Shown: in pieces, positions 35,666-42,732 of the stretch
Layout of the letters: each line of letters begins with the position of its first letter
How positions within the stretch are numbered: position 1 is the first letter of the stretch
NCBI RefSeq assembly: GCF_000757385.1
Contig: NZ_JRHH01000006.1
Location: 215,758 to 279,757 of the forward strand
DNA length: 64,000 nt
Reading direction: 5' to 3'
From: Flavobacterium aquatile LMG 4008 = ATCC 11947
Lineage (GTDB): Bacteria > Bacteroidota > Bacteroidia > Flavobacteriales > Flavobacteriaceae
Notes under the pieces: model-generated
Database searches by the model: none
Seen by the model: the letters and a program-made list of their open reading frames with translations, nothing else
What the model was told of the DNA's origin: nothing
Made by a program: the position numbers and the translations under genes

Positions 35666-35838
35666 TCTTTTTTTATTTGCCAGAAACAACTATGTAAATT
35701 GCTTTTCCATCAGCTCGATGCTTAGCGGTTTCAGAAGATTGTTTACTTTAAAAATCAAATCTATCTTTTTAAGAAATGTTGGCATCAAGCCGATAGTAAA
35801 ATCAATCAGAAACATCACGGTTAGCAAATAAAAAAAGA
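35666..35838. repeat. inverted repeat 4 (15-bp arms, long loop)
   Basis: TCTTTTTTTATTTGC at 35666-35680 is mirrored by GCAAATAAAAAAAGA at 35824-35838, enclosing about 143 bp. It lies between the two copies of the structured module. Confidence 0.7.
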
Positions 35839-35880
35839 CACACTTGCTTTGAGCTTCTGCCAACGCACTAGGTAAGTTTT

Positions 35881-35976
35881 TGCATTGTTTTTGTAAGTGT
35901 TATAAATTGCTTTACAACTTCACTTCTAAAATTCACAATCTCGATAAAGCAATTTATTACACCCACAAAATCAAAC
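35881..35976. repeat. structured module, copy 2
   Basis: TGCATTGTTTTTGTAAGT is followed by a hairpin with arms ATAAATTGCTTTA (35902-35914) and TAAAGCAATTTATT (35945-35958), then ACCCACAAAATCAAA. Relative to copy 1, bases changed on one side of the stem are matched on the other. Confidence 0.7.
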
Positions 35977-35987
35977 GGTAAGAAAGA

Positions 35988-36065
35988 GTATGAAATTTTA
36001 ATGACCGAATAAAAGCGTTTTCATTTTTTGAGGTTGAAATTTATTCAGCAATTAAAATTTCATAC
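35988..36065. repeat. inverted repeat 5 (15-bp arms)
   Basis: GTATGAAATTTTAAT at 35988-36002 is mirrored perfectly by ATTAAAATTTCATAC at 36051-36065. Confidence 0.8.
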
Positions 36066-36160
36066 CCTTTCCGAAGAACATCTTCTATTTCATCAATATT
36101 TTTAAAATCTGTCTTCAGCAGAAACTTCTCGGATTAGAGGAAAATAAAAAAATAATAAAT

Positions 36161-36361
36161 AAAAGAAAGTAAAGGTAAGTTCCGGTTTCAAGAAAAAAAA
36201 GTTCAAGCCCTACGGGTTTTAGAAAAAATCTCCACCCATACCGTTCCGCAAAAACATTCTCTTGCGATTTCACGCCTACATTTCCGATGATGCATCGGGT
36301 AGTATTTTTTCTAAAAAACTTGTTTTTCTTGAAACCTCCACTTGATGGACGACTTTCTTTT
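36161..36361. repeat. three concentric inverted repeats forming one long stem
   Basis: AAAAGAAAGT (36161-36170) pairs with ACTTTCTTTT (36352-36361). GGTTTCAAGAAAAA (36184-36197) pairs with TTTTTCTTGAAACC (36323-36336). AGAAAAAAT (36221-36229) pairs with ATTTTTTCT (36304-36312). The three pairs are nested, so one stem with internal loops is possible. Confidence 0.65.
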
Positions 36362-36438
36362 TTTTCTTTTTTTTTCTTTTAAAAATTTTATGTGTGGCTT
36401 GTTGTAACGAGGCACATCATCTTAAAAAAAACGAAAGT

Positions 36439-36861
36439 ATGCCAAATTACATCATCAAAACGCACCGAAAAGACACGCTATACGCCAAACCTCATTTATT
36501 CATACTTAACAAAGGGATGAACAGCGGAAAGCCACAAAACACGCCATTTACTAACAGCTTTGTGGTTATTTTTCAAAACGAAAAAGATTGCGAAAGTATT
36601 TATTTTGTCGCTTACAGCTTATGGCAAACAAAGTTTTGGCATCAGTTCCTTTGCGGTTCAGTTATTCCATTTTTACGCCTTCCAGACTTTAAAAAAGAAT
36701 TTAATCCGAAAGCTAGTTTAATGATGCAAGAACACGAAGAGCATCAAAAAAATATTGCGACACTCAAACTTTTAGAACTCAAAGAAAAACAATTTCACGA
36801 AAACATAAACCTCATAAATGACTTACGCAGAAGCATTTTATACAGGTATTGCAGGAAATAA
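36439..36861 (+). CDS. conserved flavobacterial mobile-element protein (DUF6943-like)
   Basis: I start at the ATG 36439 because the family begins with a short strand followed by PHLFILNKGMNSGKP, which that Met precedes. The protein has 140 residues with an aromatic block FVAYSLWQTKFWHQFLCGSVIPFLRL and a coiled-coil tail rich in Glu, Lys and Leu. It is common in Bacteroidota integrative elements; its role is unknown. The next small gene follows after about 20 nt. Confidence 0.5.
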   Translation: MPNYIIKTHRKDTLYAKPHLFILNKGMNSGKPQNTPFTNSFVVIFQNEKDCESIYFVAYSLWQTKFWHQFLCGSVIPFLRLPDFKKEFNPKASLMMQEHEEHQKNIATLKLLELKEKQFHENINLINDLRRSILYRYCRK

Positions 36862-36883
36862 TAACTAATCTAAATCAGCTAAT

Positions 36884-37063
36884 ATGAAACTATTTATTTT
36901 GTACCAAACCGACAATTGGAAAAGCAAAGCATCAAGAGTATGTTTTGGTATTTTCGACACCAGAGCCAAAGCCATTGACAGCGCAAAATGGCAAGAATTA
37001 TTCAATCATAATTCCGAAGTTGTGGTTTTAGAAGTAACACTAAATCTATTTGAAGAAATCTAA
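36884..37063 (+). CDS. small hypothetical protein (59 residues)
   Basis: An intact ORF of 59 codons from ATG 36884 to TAA 37061-37063. It starts KLFILYQTDNWKSKASRVCFG and ends EVTLNLFEEI, a compact alpha/beta layout resembling single-domain accessory proteins. It sits 22 nt after the previous gene on the same strand and precedes a terminator, so it is likely expressed. Confidence 0.5.
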   Translation: MKLFILYQTDNWKSKASRVCFGIFDTRAKAIDSAKWQELFNHNSEVVVLEVTLNLFEEI

Positions 37064-37071
37064 AACTAAAA

Positions 37072-37100
37072 AAAGCCCAATCCTTGCGGTTTGGGCTTCA
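37072..37100 (+). terminator. hairpin terminator after the small-gene pair
   Basis: AAGCCCAATCC at 37073-37083 pairs with GGTTTGGGCTT at 37088-37098. The downstream T content is low, so it may be weak. Confidence 0.55.
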
Positions 37101-37139
37101 TTATTGTCTAATCCAAAGGTCACCACAACTAGAATTAAA

Positions 37140-37316
37140 CTATTTTTTGTGCTTCTTTATAAAAAATTTGAGTGCCAAAGATATTGAAAAACTGACAATT
37201 GCACCAACAGATGCTAATATTACAGTTTTTAAAACATCGCTAGAGTTCAAATTTGGAACAACACTCAAAAATGTACCGCCAGCGGTACCCATCAGTGTAT
37301 TATTATTTACTTGCAT
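37140..37316 (-). CDS. small membrane protein (58 residues), last gene of a cassette
   Basis: A minus-strand ORF of 58 codons (ATG at 37316) reads VNNNTLMGTAGGTFLSVVP, then a hydrophobic segment TVILASVGAIVSFSISLALKFF and a Lys-rich end KKHKK. The single helix with a positive tail resembles a holin-like or bitopic membrane protein. It overlaps the preceding gene by 14 nt. Confidence 0.5.
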   Translation of the reverse strand: MQVNNNTLMGTAGGTFLSVVPNLNSSDVLKTVILASVGAIVSFSISLALKFFIKKHKK

Positions 37317-37527
37317 TACTCTTTTCTTGTGTTGTCGTCAATTGACTAACTGCTGAAACAACACCGCCAGCCACAGCCAAATAACCTCCAATTGTGATAA
37401 CCACAACTGGTAAAGCAATTGGTGCAGCTAAAATAGTTCCGCCAACAGCAGCTAATGCCAAACCAACATTTCGAAGCACTTTGAAAAATTTTGGAGTTGG
37501 AGCTTTCACTCTTTTTATTACATTCAT
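37303..37527 (-). CDS. small membrane protein with two hydrophobic segments
   Basis: The protein has 74 residues. After KFFKVLRNVG there are two Ala/Val-rich segments (LALAAVGGTILAAPIALPVV and TIGGYLAVAGGVVSAVS) and a short polar tail. No family is recognised. It lies between DUF5675 and the 58-residue membrane gene in one minus-strand cassette. Confidence 0.55.
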   Translation of the reverse strand: MNVIKRVKAPTPKFFKVLRNVGLALAAVGGTILAAPIALPVVVITIGGYLAVAGGVVSAVSQLTTTQEKSNASK

Positions 37528-37538
37528 AATTTATGAAT

Positions 37539-37934
37539 TTAAGATTTAACAATCAATTCTATACTTTCTTTTCTGTCCAAAGCTTTGTAAACCAAACTTT
37601 TTAATTTGTCAAAAGCTTTTCGGGACATCAGACCTAAACCTGGTCCTGAAAGTTTCTTTACAGGAGCAATACAACCATTTAATTCTTTCAAAGCATTATT
37701 GGCGGGATGAAACAGAATTAAACTTCTGTTTCTCACATCCAAAATCTCTAAATGCCATTGAAATTTATTACTGTATCGTTTTTTTATAAAATATTTCCCT
37801 TCCGGAATACAGGAAACCTTCGTTTCGTTCATCTTCCAAGGCAATTCAATCGTTTTACAAATTAATTTACCATCGCATTCGAGTTTTCCGTTCGTTCCTT
37901 CGGGGAAATAAGTTCTAGTTATTGAGATAACCAT
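37539..37934 (-). CDS. DUF5675 family protein
   Basis: The protein has 131 residues with landmarks ITRTYFPEGTNGKLECDG, IPEGKY, and a late LFHPANN, ELNGCIAP, all typical of DUF5675, a family found in phages and integrative elements of Bacteroidota. A structural role near a membrane-acting protein has been suggested by context only. Its ATG overlaps the stop of the upstream gene by one base. Confidence 0.7.
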   Translation of the reverse strand: MVISITRTYFPEGTNGKLECDGKLICKTIELPWKMNETKVSCIPEGKYFIKKRYSNKFQWHLEILDVRNRSLILFHPANNALKELNGCIAPVKKLSGPGLGLMSRKAFDKLKSLVYKALDRKESIELIVKS

Positions 37935-38692
37935 TACACACCACTATCAACTTTAGCGATTGATAAAGGGTTAAATGCACCATTTTTCAATGGGTACATA
38001 GTACCATTGATTTGCTGATAAAACTCCACGCCTAAAGCTAAAAACAATGGTTTTGTACTTGCAGGTGTAACAGCATTAACTTGACTAATTACAGCCGTTG
38101 GAGTTGCATCCCATGGTAAAATTGCCGTTTCTGATGTAGCAACAATAAAAGTTTCCGCTTCAAAGTCAATTTCCGCTCCACCAGAAATAATTTTAAAGTG
38201 AGTAGTTCCACTTGGTGCAGCAATCATATTTGACGGAATGAACGAAGCCAAATCCACAGTAATTTCTCCAGCAACACGATCAATAGCTCCTACAAATGGA
38301 GCAAATAAACTCGTTCCAAGCTTTCCACGAATATTGAATTCAAAACCAAATAACAATTCAGCTTCACCATCAATAACGTTTCTCAAACCTCTTTCGCTTA
38401 CTAAATCAGCTTGAATAACTTTTACCATCGCTTGAGTTAAGCGACTAACCATTCTACCATCCGCAGAATTGATTAAAAGCGGACGCAAAGCCGTTCTCAA
38501 AATCTTTCCTGCTTTACCTGCTCGTCCAAACTCCGAACCATTTTCACGCGTTCTTTGAAACGCTGGATCACTTGCAATTCTACTAGCGTCAATTCCGCCT
38601 TTTTCTCTTGCCAAGTGCCCATCTTGCGTTTTGTAAAAAGTAATATCTCCGATAGTACCTTTCAGTTTAATTATGCCTTTCTGTCTTGCCAT
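37934..38692 (-). CDS. conserved hypothetical, MARQKGIIKLKG-type element protein
   Basis: The protein has 252 residues. It begins MARQKGIIKLKGTIGDITFYKT with a following KGGIDASRI, then a long strand-rich part with a hydrophobic Gly-rich run (SFIPSNMIAAPSGTTHFK). This start is shared by a family that sits next to DUF5675 in Bacteroidota elements. No enzyme motif or signal peptide is seen. It is the first large gene of the minus-strand cassette. Confidence 0.6.
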   Translation of the reverse strand: MARQKGIIKLKGTIGDITFYKTQDGHLAREKGGIDASRIASDPAFQRTRENGSEFGRAGKAGKILRTALRPLLINSADGRMVSRLTQAMVKVIQADLVSERGLRNVIDGEAELLFGFEFNIRGKLGTSLFAPFVGAIDRVAGEITVDLASFIPSNMIAAPSGTTHFKIISGGAEIDFEAETFIVATSETAILPWDATPTAVISQVNAVTPASTKPLFLALGVEFYQQINGTMYPLKNGAFNPLSIAKVDSGV

Positions 38693-38704
38693 AATTTCTA
38701 AAAT

Positions 38705-38812
38705 TTAGATTAATAATTTCTCTAAATCATCTTTCTGTTGCAACATCTTCCGAGTGATTTCAAAACAAATTTTAGCCATTTTAATAGAATAAAAAAGTGA
38801 GAGCAGTTCCAT
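38705..38812 (-). CDS. possible 35-residue peptide upstream of the cassette
   Basis: A short ORF begins with ATG at 38812 and encodes MELLSLFYSIK, then MAKICFEITRKMLQQKDDLEKLL, a possible small helix-rich protein. It ends 12 nt before the next start. The similarity to short Bacteroidota element peptides is from memory only and the reading could be chance. Confidence 0.3.
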   Translation of the reverse strand: MELLSLFYSIKMAKICFEITRKMLQQKDDLEKLLI

Positions 38813-38992
38813 GTGTCGCAAAGCAACACAAATGGCTTAAATCGGCATAAATGCCTATCAAGAAGCTCATAAAACAACTGTAAATTGCAGGAGAAAATTA
38901 TATTTCAAAAAATATTACTTTTGTATAATCTTAAAGTATACTAATCAGTAGGTTTAAGCTAATCAAAGCCTAGTCAAAGGCATAGATAATGT

Positions 38993-39196
38993 ATGAAATT
39001 TGAAAAACAGAGGGTGTGCATCTATCCGAAAGACATACAGCGCATAACAGGCAAGAGTTATCGTCAAAGTACTAGATTAATGCAAAAAGTAAAAACTGAC
39101 CTCAACAAGCTCGAAAATGAGTTTCTAACTATCGAAGAGTTTTGTTCATACGCAGGATTAAAATATGAACAAGTAGCTCATTTGATTTTTGGTTAA
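38993..39196 (+). CDS. small HTH-like protein next to attR
   Basis: The protein has 67 residues. Residues ~10-35 (YPKDIQRITGKSYRQSTRLMQKV) look like the DNA-binding helix pair of excisionase/RteC-associated small proteins. It lies 156 bp from the right arm site and reads toward it. A role in excision or arm-site binding is plausible but not shown. Confidence 0.5.
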   Translation: MKFEKQRVCIYPKDIQRITGKSYRQSTRLMQKVKTDLNKLENEFLTIEEFCSYAGLKYEQVAHLIFG

Positions 39197-39351
39197 AATG
39201 CGGATAAAATCCCAACTCCATTTTAAACCATTTTAGATAAATATAGTGTTAAATAACTAGTTCATTTTTTAGTCTTGATACTTTAGTATTCAGATTATTA
39301 TGCTTATATTTGACTACTTTGAATTTAAGATAATTGTAATCCTAATAAAGA

Positions 39352-39375
39352 GGTGTCAGTCGAGGAGTCACTAAA
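39352..39375 (+). promoter_or_regulatory. arm-type recombinase site (right)
   Basis: The 24-mer (GGTGTC, AGT, CGAGG, A, GTCACTAAA) matches 21 of 24 bases of 3876-3899 in the same orientation. It is 50 bp inside the right att core. Confidence 0.6.
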
Positions 39376-39424
39376 ATAATATGCTTTGCGAAGTATTCAT
39401 TTTATTGGTGACGTTTGTACCGGA

Positions 39425-39443
39425 CAAATCCCTCTTTCTCCGC
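39425..39443 (+). other. attR core of the integrative element
   Basis: CAAATCCCTCTTTCTCCGC repeats the left core with one mismatch, in direct orientation. The tRNA-Ser-like 3' end is not preceded by an intact tRNA here either. Resident genes begin to the right. Confidence 0.7.
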
Positions 39444-39465
39444 AAAATACTTTTTAAAGTACTTC

Positions 39466-39508
39466 AAAACCCCTAAAATCTTATGATTTTCGGGGTTTTC
39501 TTTTTTTC
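39466..39508 (+). terminator. rho-independent terminator just outside attR
   Basis: AAAACCCCTAAAAT at 39466-39479 pairs with ATTTTCGGGGTTTT at 39485-39498, followed by a T-run. It would block transcription from the element into the chromosome. Confidence 0.8.
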
Positions 39509-39551
39509 TAAATCCCCTAAATATCTATATTGTTAATCAAGTCTCAATAAG

Positions 39552-39616
39552 TTAACACTAATTAATACTCTATAGTAATAGCTAACACTTGTAATTGTTT
39601 TCTCAACATAAATTTG
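39552..39616 (+). promoter_or_regulatory. OmpR-type tandem-repeat operator and promoter for the 39636 gene
   Basis: A four-unit array begins with TTAACACTAATTAATA at 39552-39567, and the -7 TTTG at 39613-39616 follows after exactly 45 bp. Five other promoters at 51-59 kb have the same 45-bp distance. The repeats are the most divergent of the set. Confidence 0.55.
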
Positions 39617-39635
39617 TTCTATAAAATTAGATAGT

Positions 39636-40043
39636 ATGAAAACAACTTATGTTAACCATTTATTTCAAATATTAGTAGTAATAATTTTTCTTAATGTTCA
39701 AACCTCTTTTTCACAAGATAAATATAAAGATCAATTAAATGTAATCTTTGAAACTTTTATTACTAAAGATTTTCAACTTCTTAATCCAATTGTAAAACAT
39801 CAATATAAGAATAAGACAATTAAAGAGGTAGAAAATTTTATAAACACCATCAAGCAACAAATTTGTCTTTTTCCAACTCCAGAAGGCTATAGAGTTATTG
39901 GTAATGAAACAATTGGTTTTAATGAAAAACTAACAGTTGAATATCAATATGCTAACAAAACAAGATTACATTATTTTACTTTTAACCCTAAAGGTAAGCT
40001 CATAAGAATACAAGTTGCACCATCAATCGCAGCGTCATTGTAG
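39636..40043 (+). CDS. small secreted protein, NTF2-like paralogue A
   Basis: The protein has 135 residues with a signal peptide (LVVIIFLNVQTSFSQ). The mature part FETFITKDFQLLNPIVK ... LTVEYQYANKTRLHYFTFNPKGKLI matches the layout of the proteins at 51296, 51936 and 50762: a short helical start, then strands with a KxxxxYFTFNxKG end. The layout is NTF2/DUF3887-like. It has an OmpR-type operator and is followed 27 nt later by a Crp/Fnr gene. Confidence 0.6.
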   Translation: MKTTYVNHLFQILVVIIFLNVQTSFSQDKYKDQLNVIFETFITKDFQLLNPIVKHQYKNKTIKEVENFINTIKQQICLFPTPEGYRVIGNETIGFNEKLTVEYQYANKTRLHYFTFNPKGKLIRIQVAPSIAASL

Positions 40044-40070
40044 TGTTTTATTAATTTAAAATATAAGTTT

Positions 40071-40652
40071 ATGTTTTTACAAATAAATAAAAGTATTTCT
40101 AAATATGTTCATTTTAATGAGGCAGAATTAAATTTGTTCAATTCATTATTAGAATATAAAAAAGTTTCTAAAAAAACAATCATGCTTCGTGAAGGTGAAA
40201 AATGTAATTTTGAAGCTTTTGTAATTAAAGGTTGTATTAGAAAGTATTACATTGATTCTAATGGTGTTGAAGTTGTTTTACAATTTGCAATTGAAGACAC
40301 TTGGGTAAGTGATATATCATTTAACGAGTTTGAAACCAAGCCAAGCCAAGTTTTTATTGAAACTCTCGAAGACACTGAATTATTAATGTTTAATCCTGTG
40401 AGCAAAGAAAAACTATATACAATAGCTCCTAAATTTGAGCGTGCATTTAGAATTCTTATGCAACGCAATTTGGATGTAATACAAAATCGTTTATTACATA
40501 CAATTTCTAAAACTGCTACAGAAAAATACATTGAGTTTCTTGAATTATATCCAAAAATACCACAAAGAGTTGCTCAACATCATATTGCATCTTATTTGGG
40601 AATTTCAGCTGAGTTTCTTTCCAAAGTAAGAACAAGAATGGTACGTCATTAG
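40071..40652 (+). CDS. Crp/Fnr-family transcriptional regulator (copy 1)
   Basis: The protein has 193 residues with an N-terminal cyclic-nucleotide-like barrel (LREGEKCNFEAFVIKGCIRKYY, IEDTWVSDIS) and a C-terminal HTH (QRVAQHHIASYLGISAEFLSKVRTR). Cys residues are few, so no Fe-S cluster is implied. It is about half identical by eye to the copy at 41704-42282 on the opposite strand. It follows an OmpR-regulated small-protein gene, probably on the same transcript. Confidence 0.85.
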   Translation: MFLQINKSISKYVHFNEAELNLFNSLLEYKKVSKKTIMLREGEKCNFEAFVIKGCIRKYYIDSNGVEVVLQFAIEDTWVSDISFNEFETKPSQVFIETLEDTELLMFNPVSKEKLYTIAPKFERAFRILMQRNLDVIQNRLLHTISKTATEKYIEFLELYPKIPQRVAQHHIASYLGISAEFLSKVRTRMVRH

Positions 40653-40655
40653 AAT

Positions 40656-40690
40656 AATAATAAAGCGGTTGATTACCGCTTTATTTTCTA
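40656..40690 (+). terminator. terminator after Crp/Fnr copy 1
   Basis: AATAAAGCGG at 40659-40668 pairs with CCGCTTTATT at 40676-40685, followed by a short T-rich tract. It also lies near the end of the convergent pirin gene. Confidence 0.75.
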
Positions 40691-40716
40691 AAAAAAACCT
40701 GAACTATTTTAAAATT

Positions 40717-41592
40717 TCACAAAGACATTGGAACATCCATTAATAAAATTTTTGTATTATTTTCATTTGATGCAATTGTAATTTTTTGTGTATCCCAAAT
40801 TCCTAAACCATCTTTGGTTTCTAGAAGTTGGTCGTTAATTGTTGCTGAACCACTAATAATAAAAGCATAAATTCCGTTTCCATGTTTTTTTATAGTGTAT
40901 GCTGTTGATTTTTTATCATCAAATGTACCTAAATTAAACCAAGCGTCTTGATGAATCCAAACACCATCATCATCTGGATTTGGAGAAACTATCTGTTGAA
41001 ATTTATTAATTCCCTCTTCTTTTTTTAAAGTAATCTGATCGTATCGCGGCGTTACATTTTTTTTATTTGGATATACCCAAATCTGTAAAAATTTAACTTG
41101 CTTGTCTTTATTTTTATTGAACTCGCTATGAAAAATTCCTGTACCAGCACTCATTATCTGAATATCACCATTTTTAATAATTGTGGTATTTCCCATACTA
41201 TCTTTGTGCTCTAAATCGCCTTCAAGCGGAATACTTATAATTTCCATGTTATCATGAGGATGTCTACCAAAACCCATTGCTGCCGCAACTTTATCATCAT
41301 TTAATACTCGAAGCACACCAAAATGCATTCTCTCGGGATTGTAATAATTTGCAAAACTAAATGTTTGATAACTTTCCAACCAACCATGATTTGCAATTCC
41401 TCTTGTATTTGCTTTGTGCAAAATGGTGTTTTCCATCATTAATGATTGTGAATTTGGTAAGTGATTGAATCCTAATATTTCTAAAGGAACAATTTCGTCA
41501 ATTCTATTTTTAACGATATTTCCAAATACGGCTGTTGCAGCAAACATTCCTGTGCCAAATAGTCCTTTTTTTAAGAAGTCTTTTCTATCCAT
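40717..41592 (-). CDS. pirin family protein with Tat/Sec-like leader
   Basis: I place the start at 41592 (MDRKDFLKKGLFGTG), which gives a leader typical of exported proteins; the longer ORF start at 41622 lies only 10 codons upstream and right at the promoter. The pirin motifs GFGRHPHDNMEIISIPLEG and HSEFN with metal-binding histidines are present in the N-terminal cupin, and a second cupin follows. Pirins can act as quercetinase-type dioxygenases or redox sensors. The promoter carries a Crp/Fnr-type dyad. Confidence 0.75.
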   Translation of the reverse strand: MDRKDFLKKGLFGTGMFAATAVFGNIVKNRIDEIVPLEILGFNHLPNSQSLMMENTILHKANTRGIANHGWLESYQTFSFANYYNPERMHFGVLRVLNDDKVAAAMGFGRHPHDNMEIISIPLEGDLEHKDSMGNTTIIKNGDIQIMSAGTGIFHSEFNKNKDKQVKFLQIWVYPNKKNVTPRYDQITLKKEEGINKFQQIVSPNPDDDGVWIHQDAWFNLGTFDDKKSTAYTIKKHGNGIYAFIISGSATINDQLLETKDGLGIWDTQKITIASNENNTKILLMDVPMSL

Positions 41593-41619
41593 AGTTTTTA
41601 GTGTTTTTAGTTGAAGATG

Positions 41620-41666
41620 CAAATTTCGTCACCTCTTTTTTATTATACATTGAACTAGAACAAGAA
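41620..41666 (-). promoter_or_regulatory. Crp/Fnr-type dyad and -7 box for the pirin gene
   Basis: On the minus strand TTCTTGTTCTAGTTCAATG (41666-41648), exactly 24 bp, then TTTG (41623-41620). The core TTGTTCTAGTTCAA is a 14-bp dyad with TTG/CAA ends as in FNR sites. Confidence 0.65.
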
Positions 41667-41703
41667 AAAATAATTGTGACAAGTATTTTAAAAGTAAAAA
41701 AAA

Positions 41704-42282
41704 TTATTGTTTAGCGAGTTTTGTTCTTGTTTTACTTAAAAATTCGGCAGTCATTCCTAGATAAGAAGCTATGTGATGTTGAGCAACACGCTGTGAAATG
41801 GTTGGATATAACTTAATAAATTCTAGATATTTTTCTTGAGCCGTTTTGGCAATCGTACCTATAAGTCTGTTTTGCATTGATGATAGATTTCTTTGAACTA
41901 GTAATCTAAAAATCCGCTCAAATTTTGGAATTTCAACCAATAGTTTTTCTTTTGTTTCTGGAGTTAACAAAAGTAATTCACAATCTTCAAGAGTTTCAAT
42001 AAATAATTTACTTGGTTTTTTTTCATGAAAACTTGCTATATCGCTAACCCACCAATCTTCTACTGCAAATTGAAGTATTACCTCATGGCCATGCTCATCG
42101 ATATAGAATTTTCTGATGCATCCTTTTAAAATGTATGCTTCAAAATTACATACTTCACCATCTTGTAGTAATAGTGTTTTTTTAGCAACAGTTTTATTTT
42201 GTAAAATTGAATTAAAATAATCAATTTCATGTTGAGTGAAATCGCCATTTTTACAAACATTTTTATTTATTAAGTCATACAT
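41704..42282 (-). CDS. Crp/Fnr-family transcriptional regulator (copy 2)
   Basis: The protein has 192 residues with the same barrel and HTH as copy 1 (LQDGEVCNFEAYILKGCIRKFY; QRVAQHHIASYLGMTAEFLSKTRTK). It lies 43 nt downstream of the gene at 42326, whose promoter carries the dyad, so the regulator may act on its own operon. It is the best candidate to bind the five TTG-N8-CAA sites, which lie within about 9 kb. Confidence 0.85.
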   Translation of the reverse strand: MYDLINKNVCKNGDFTQHEIDYFNSILQNKTVAKKTLLLQDGEVCNFEAYILKGCIRKFYIDEHGHEVILQFAVEDWWVSDIASFHEKKPSKLFIETLEDCELLLLTPETKEKLLVEIPKFERIFRLLVQRNLSSMQNRLIGTIAKTAQEKYLEFIKLYPTISQRVAQHHIASYLGMTAEFLSKTRTKLAKQ

Positions 42283-42325
42283 ATTTTTATAATTTAGATA
42301 AAAAATAAGTAGCTAATTTAATGAT

Positions 42326-42661
42326 TTAAACTTGACTTTCTGCTATTTTTCTTTTACGTTTTTGTTCTAATGCTTCAAGAATTTCACATTTTAATAATCC
42401 GCTTCCTCCACCATAGTGTTGAATAATTTCGATGTTTGGCTGATTAGTGTTAAAAAAAAATCTCATTTCTTCTTCACATTCTTCCTCAATTCCAGAACTT
42501 AAAAGTACAATATCCAAAACTTGATTAGCACAATATTCTTTTGCAAATTCTTTATCTGTAAAACCCTCAGCATGCCATTCTTCATTGGCATTTACAAGTC
42601 GGATTAAAATCTCTAAAATGGATGGATTCTTACCAAAAATTAAAAACTCTATTTTTTTCAT
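42326..42661 (-). CDS. hypothetical receiver-like protein
   Basis: The probable start is ATG 42661, because a TTG at 42679 falls inside the -7 box. The 111-residue protein (MKKIEFLIFGKNPSILEILIRLV ... LDIVLLSSGI ... NIEIIQHYGGGSGLL) has the topology of a receiver domain but lacks its phospho-acceptor Asp and conserved Lys. It precedes the Crp/Fnr copy 2 gene in one operon. Confidence 0.55.
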   Translation of the reverse strand: MKKIEFLIFGKNPSILEILIRLVNANEEWHAEGFTDKEFAKEYCANQVLDIVLLSSGIEEECEEEMRFFFNTNQPNIEIIQHYGGGSGLLKCEILEALEQKRKRKIAESQV

Positions 42662-42676
42662 TGCTTTTTTTTTTTG

Positions 42677-42723
42677 CAAAATTAATTGGACTTTACTACT
42701 TTATACTTAATCTAGAATAAGAA
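42677..42723 (-). promoter_or_regulatory. Crp/Fnr-type dyad and -7 box for the receiver-like/Crp operon
   Basis: TTCTTATTCTAGATTAAGT (42723-42705), exactly 24 bp, then TTTG (42680-42677) in TAATTTTG. The dyad TTATTCTAGATTAA differs from the others in both half-sites symmetrically. Confidence 0.6.
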
Positions 42724-42732
42724 ATTCCATAA

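Larger units (their letters stand above)
35003..36438. other. 1.4-kb non-coding region rich in inverted repeats
   Basis: No convincing ORF is present on either strand. At least eight inverted repeats with arms of 9-27 bases are listed separately. The composition changes several times, with a few short GC-richer patches (for example 35355-35470). It lies between the Septu-like pair and the small-gene cassette. It could be a transfer origin, structured RNA genes or a long 3' region; nothing in the sequence decides between them. Confidence 0.6.

Noticed and set aside
35190..36361. CRISPR array in the repeat-rich region
   Set aside because: The repeats are inverted and different from each other, with no regular direct repeats and spacers; no cas gene is present.
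32221..36400. Retron-type Septu (reverse transcriptase plus ncRNA) for the hairpin region
   Set aside because: No reverse transcriptase is present; the hairpin region lies downstream of the nuclease and cannot be assigned as retron RNA.
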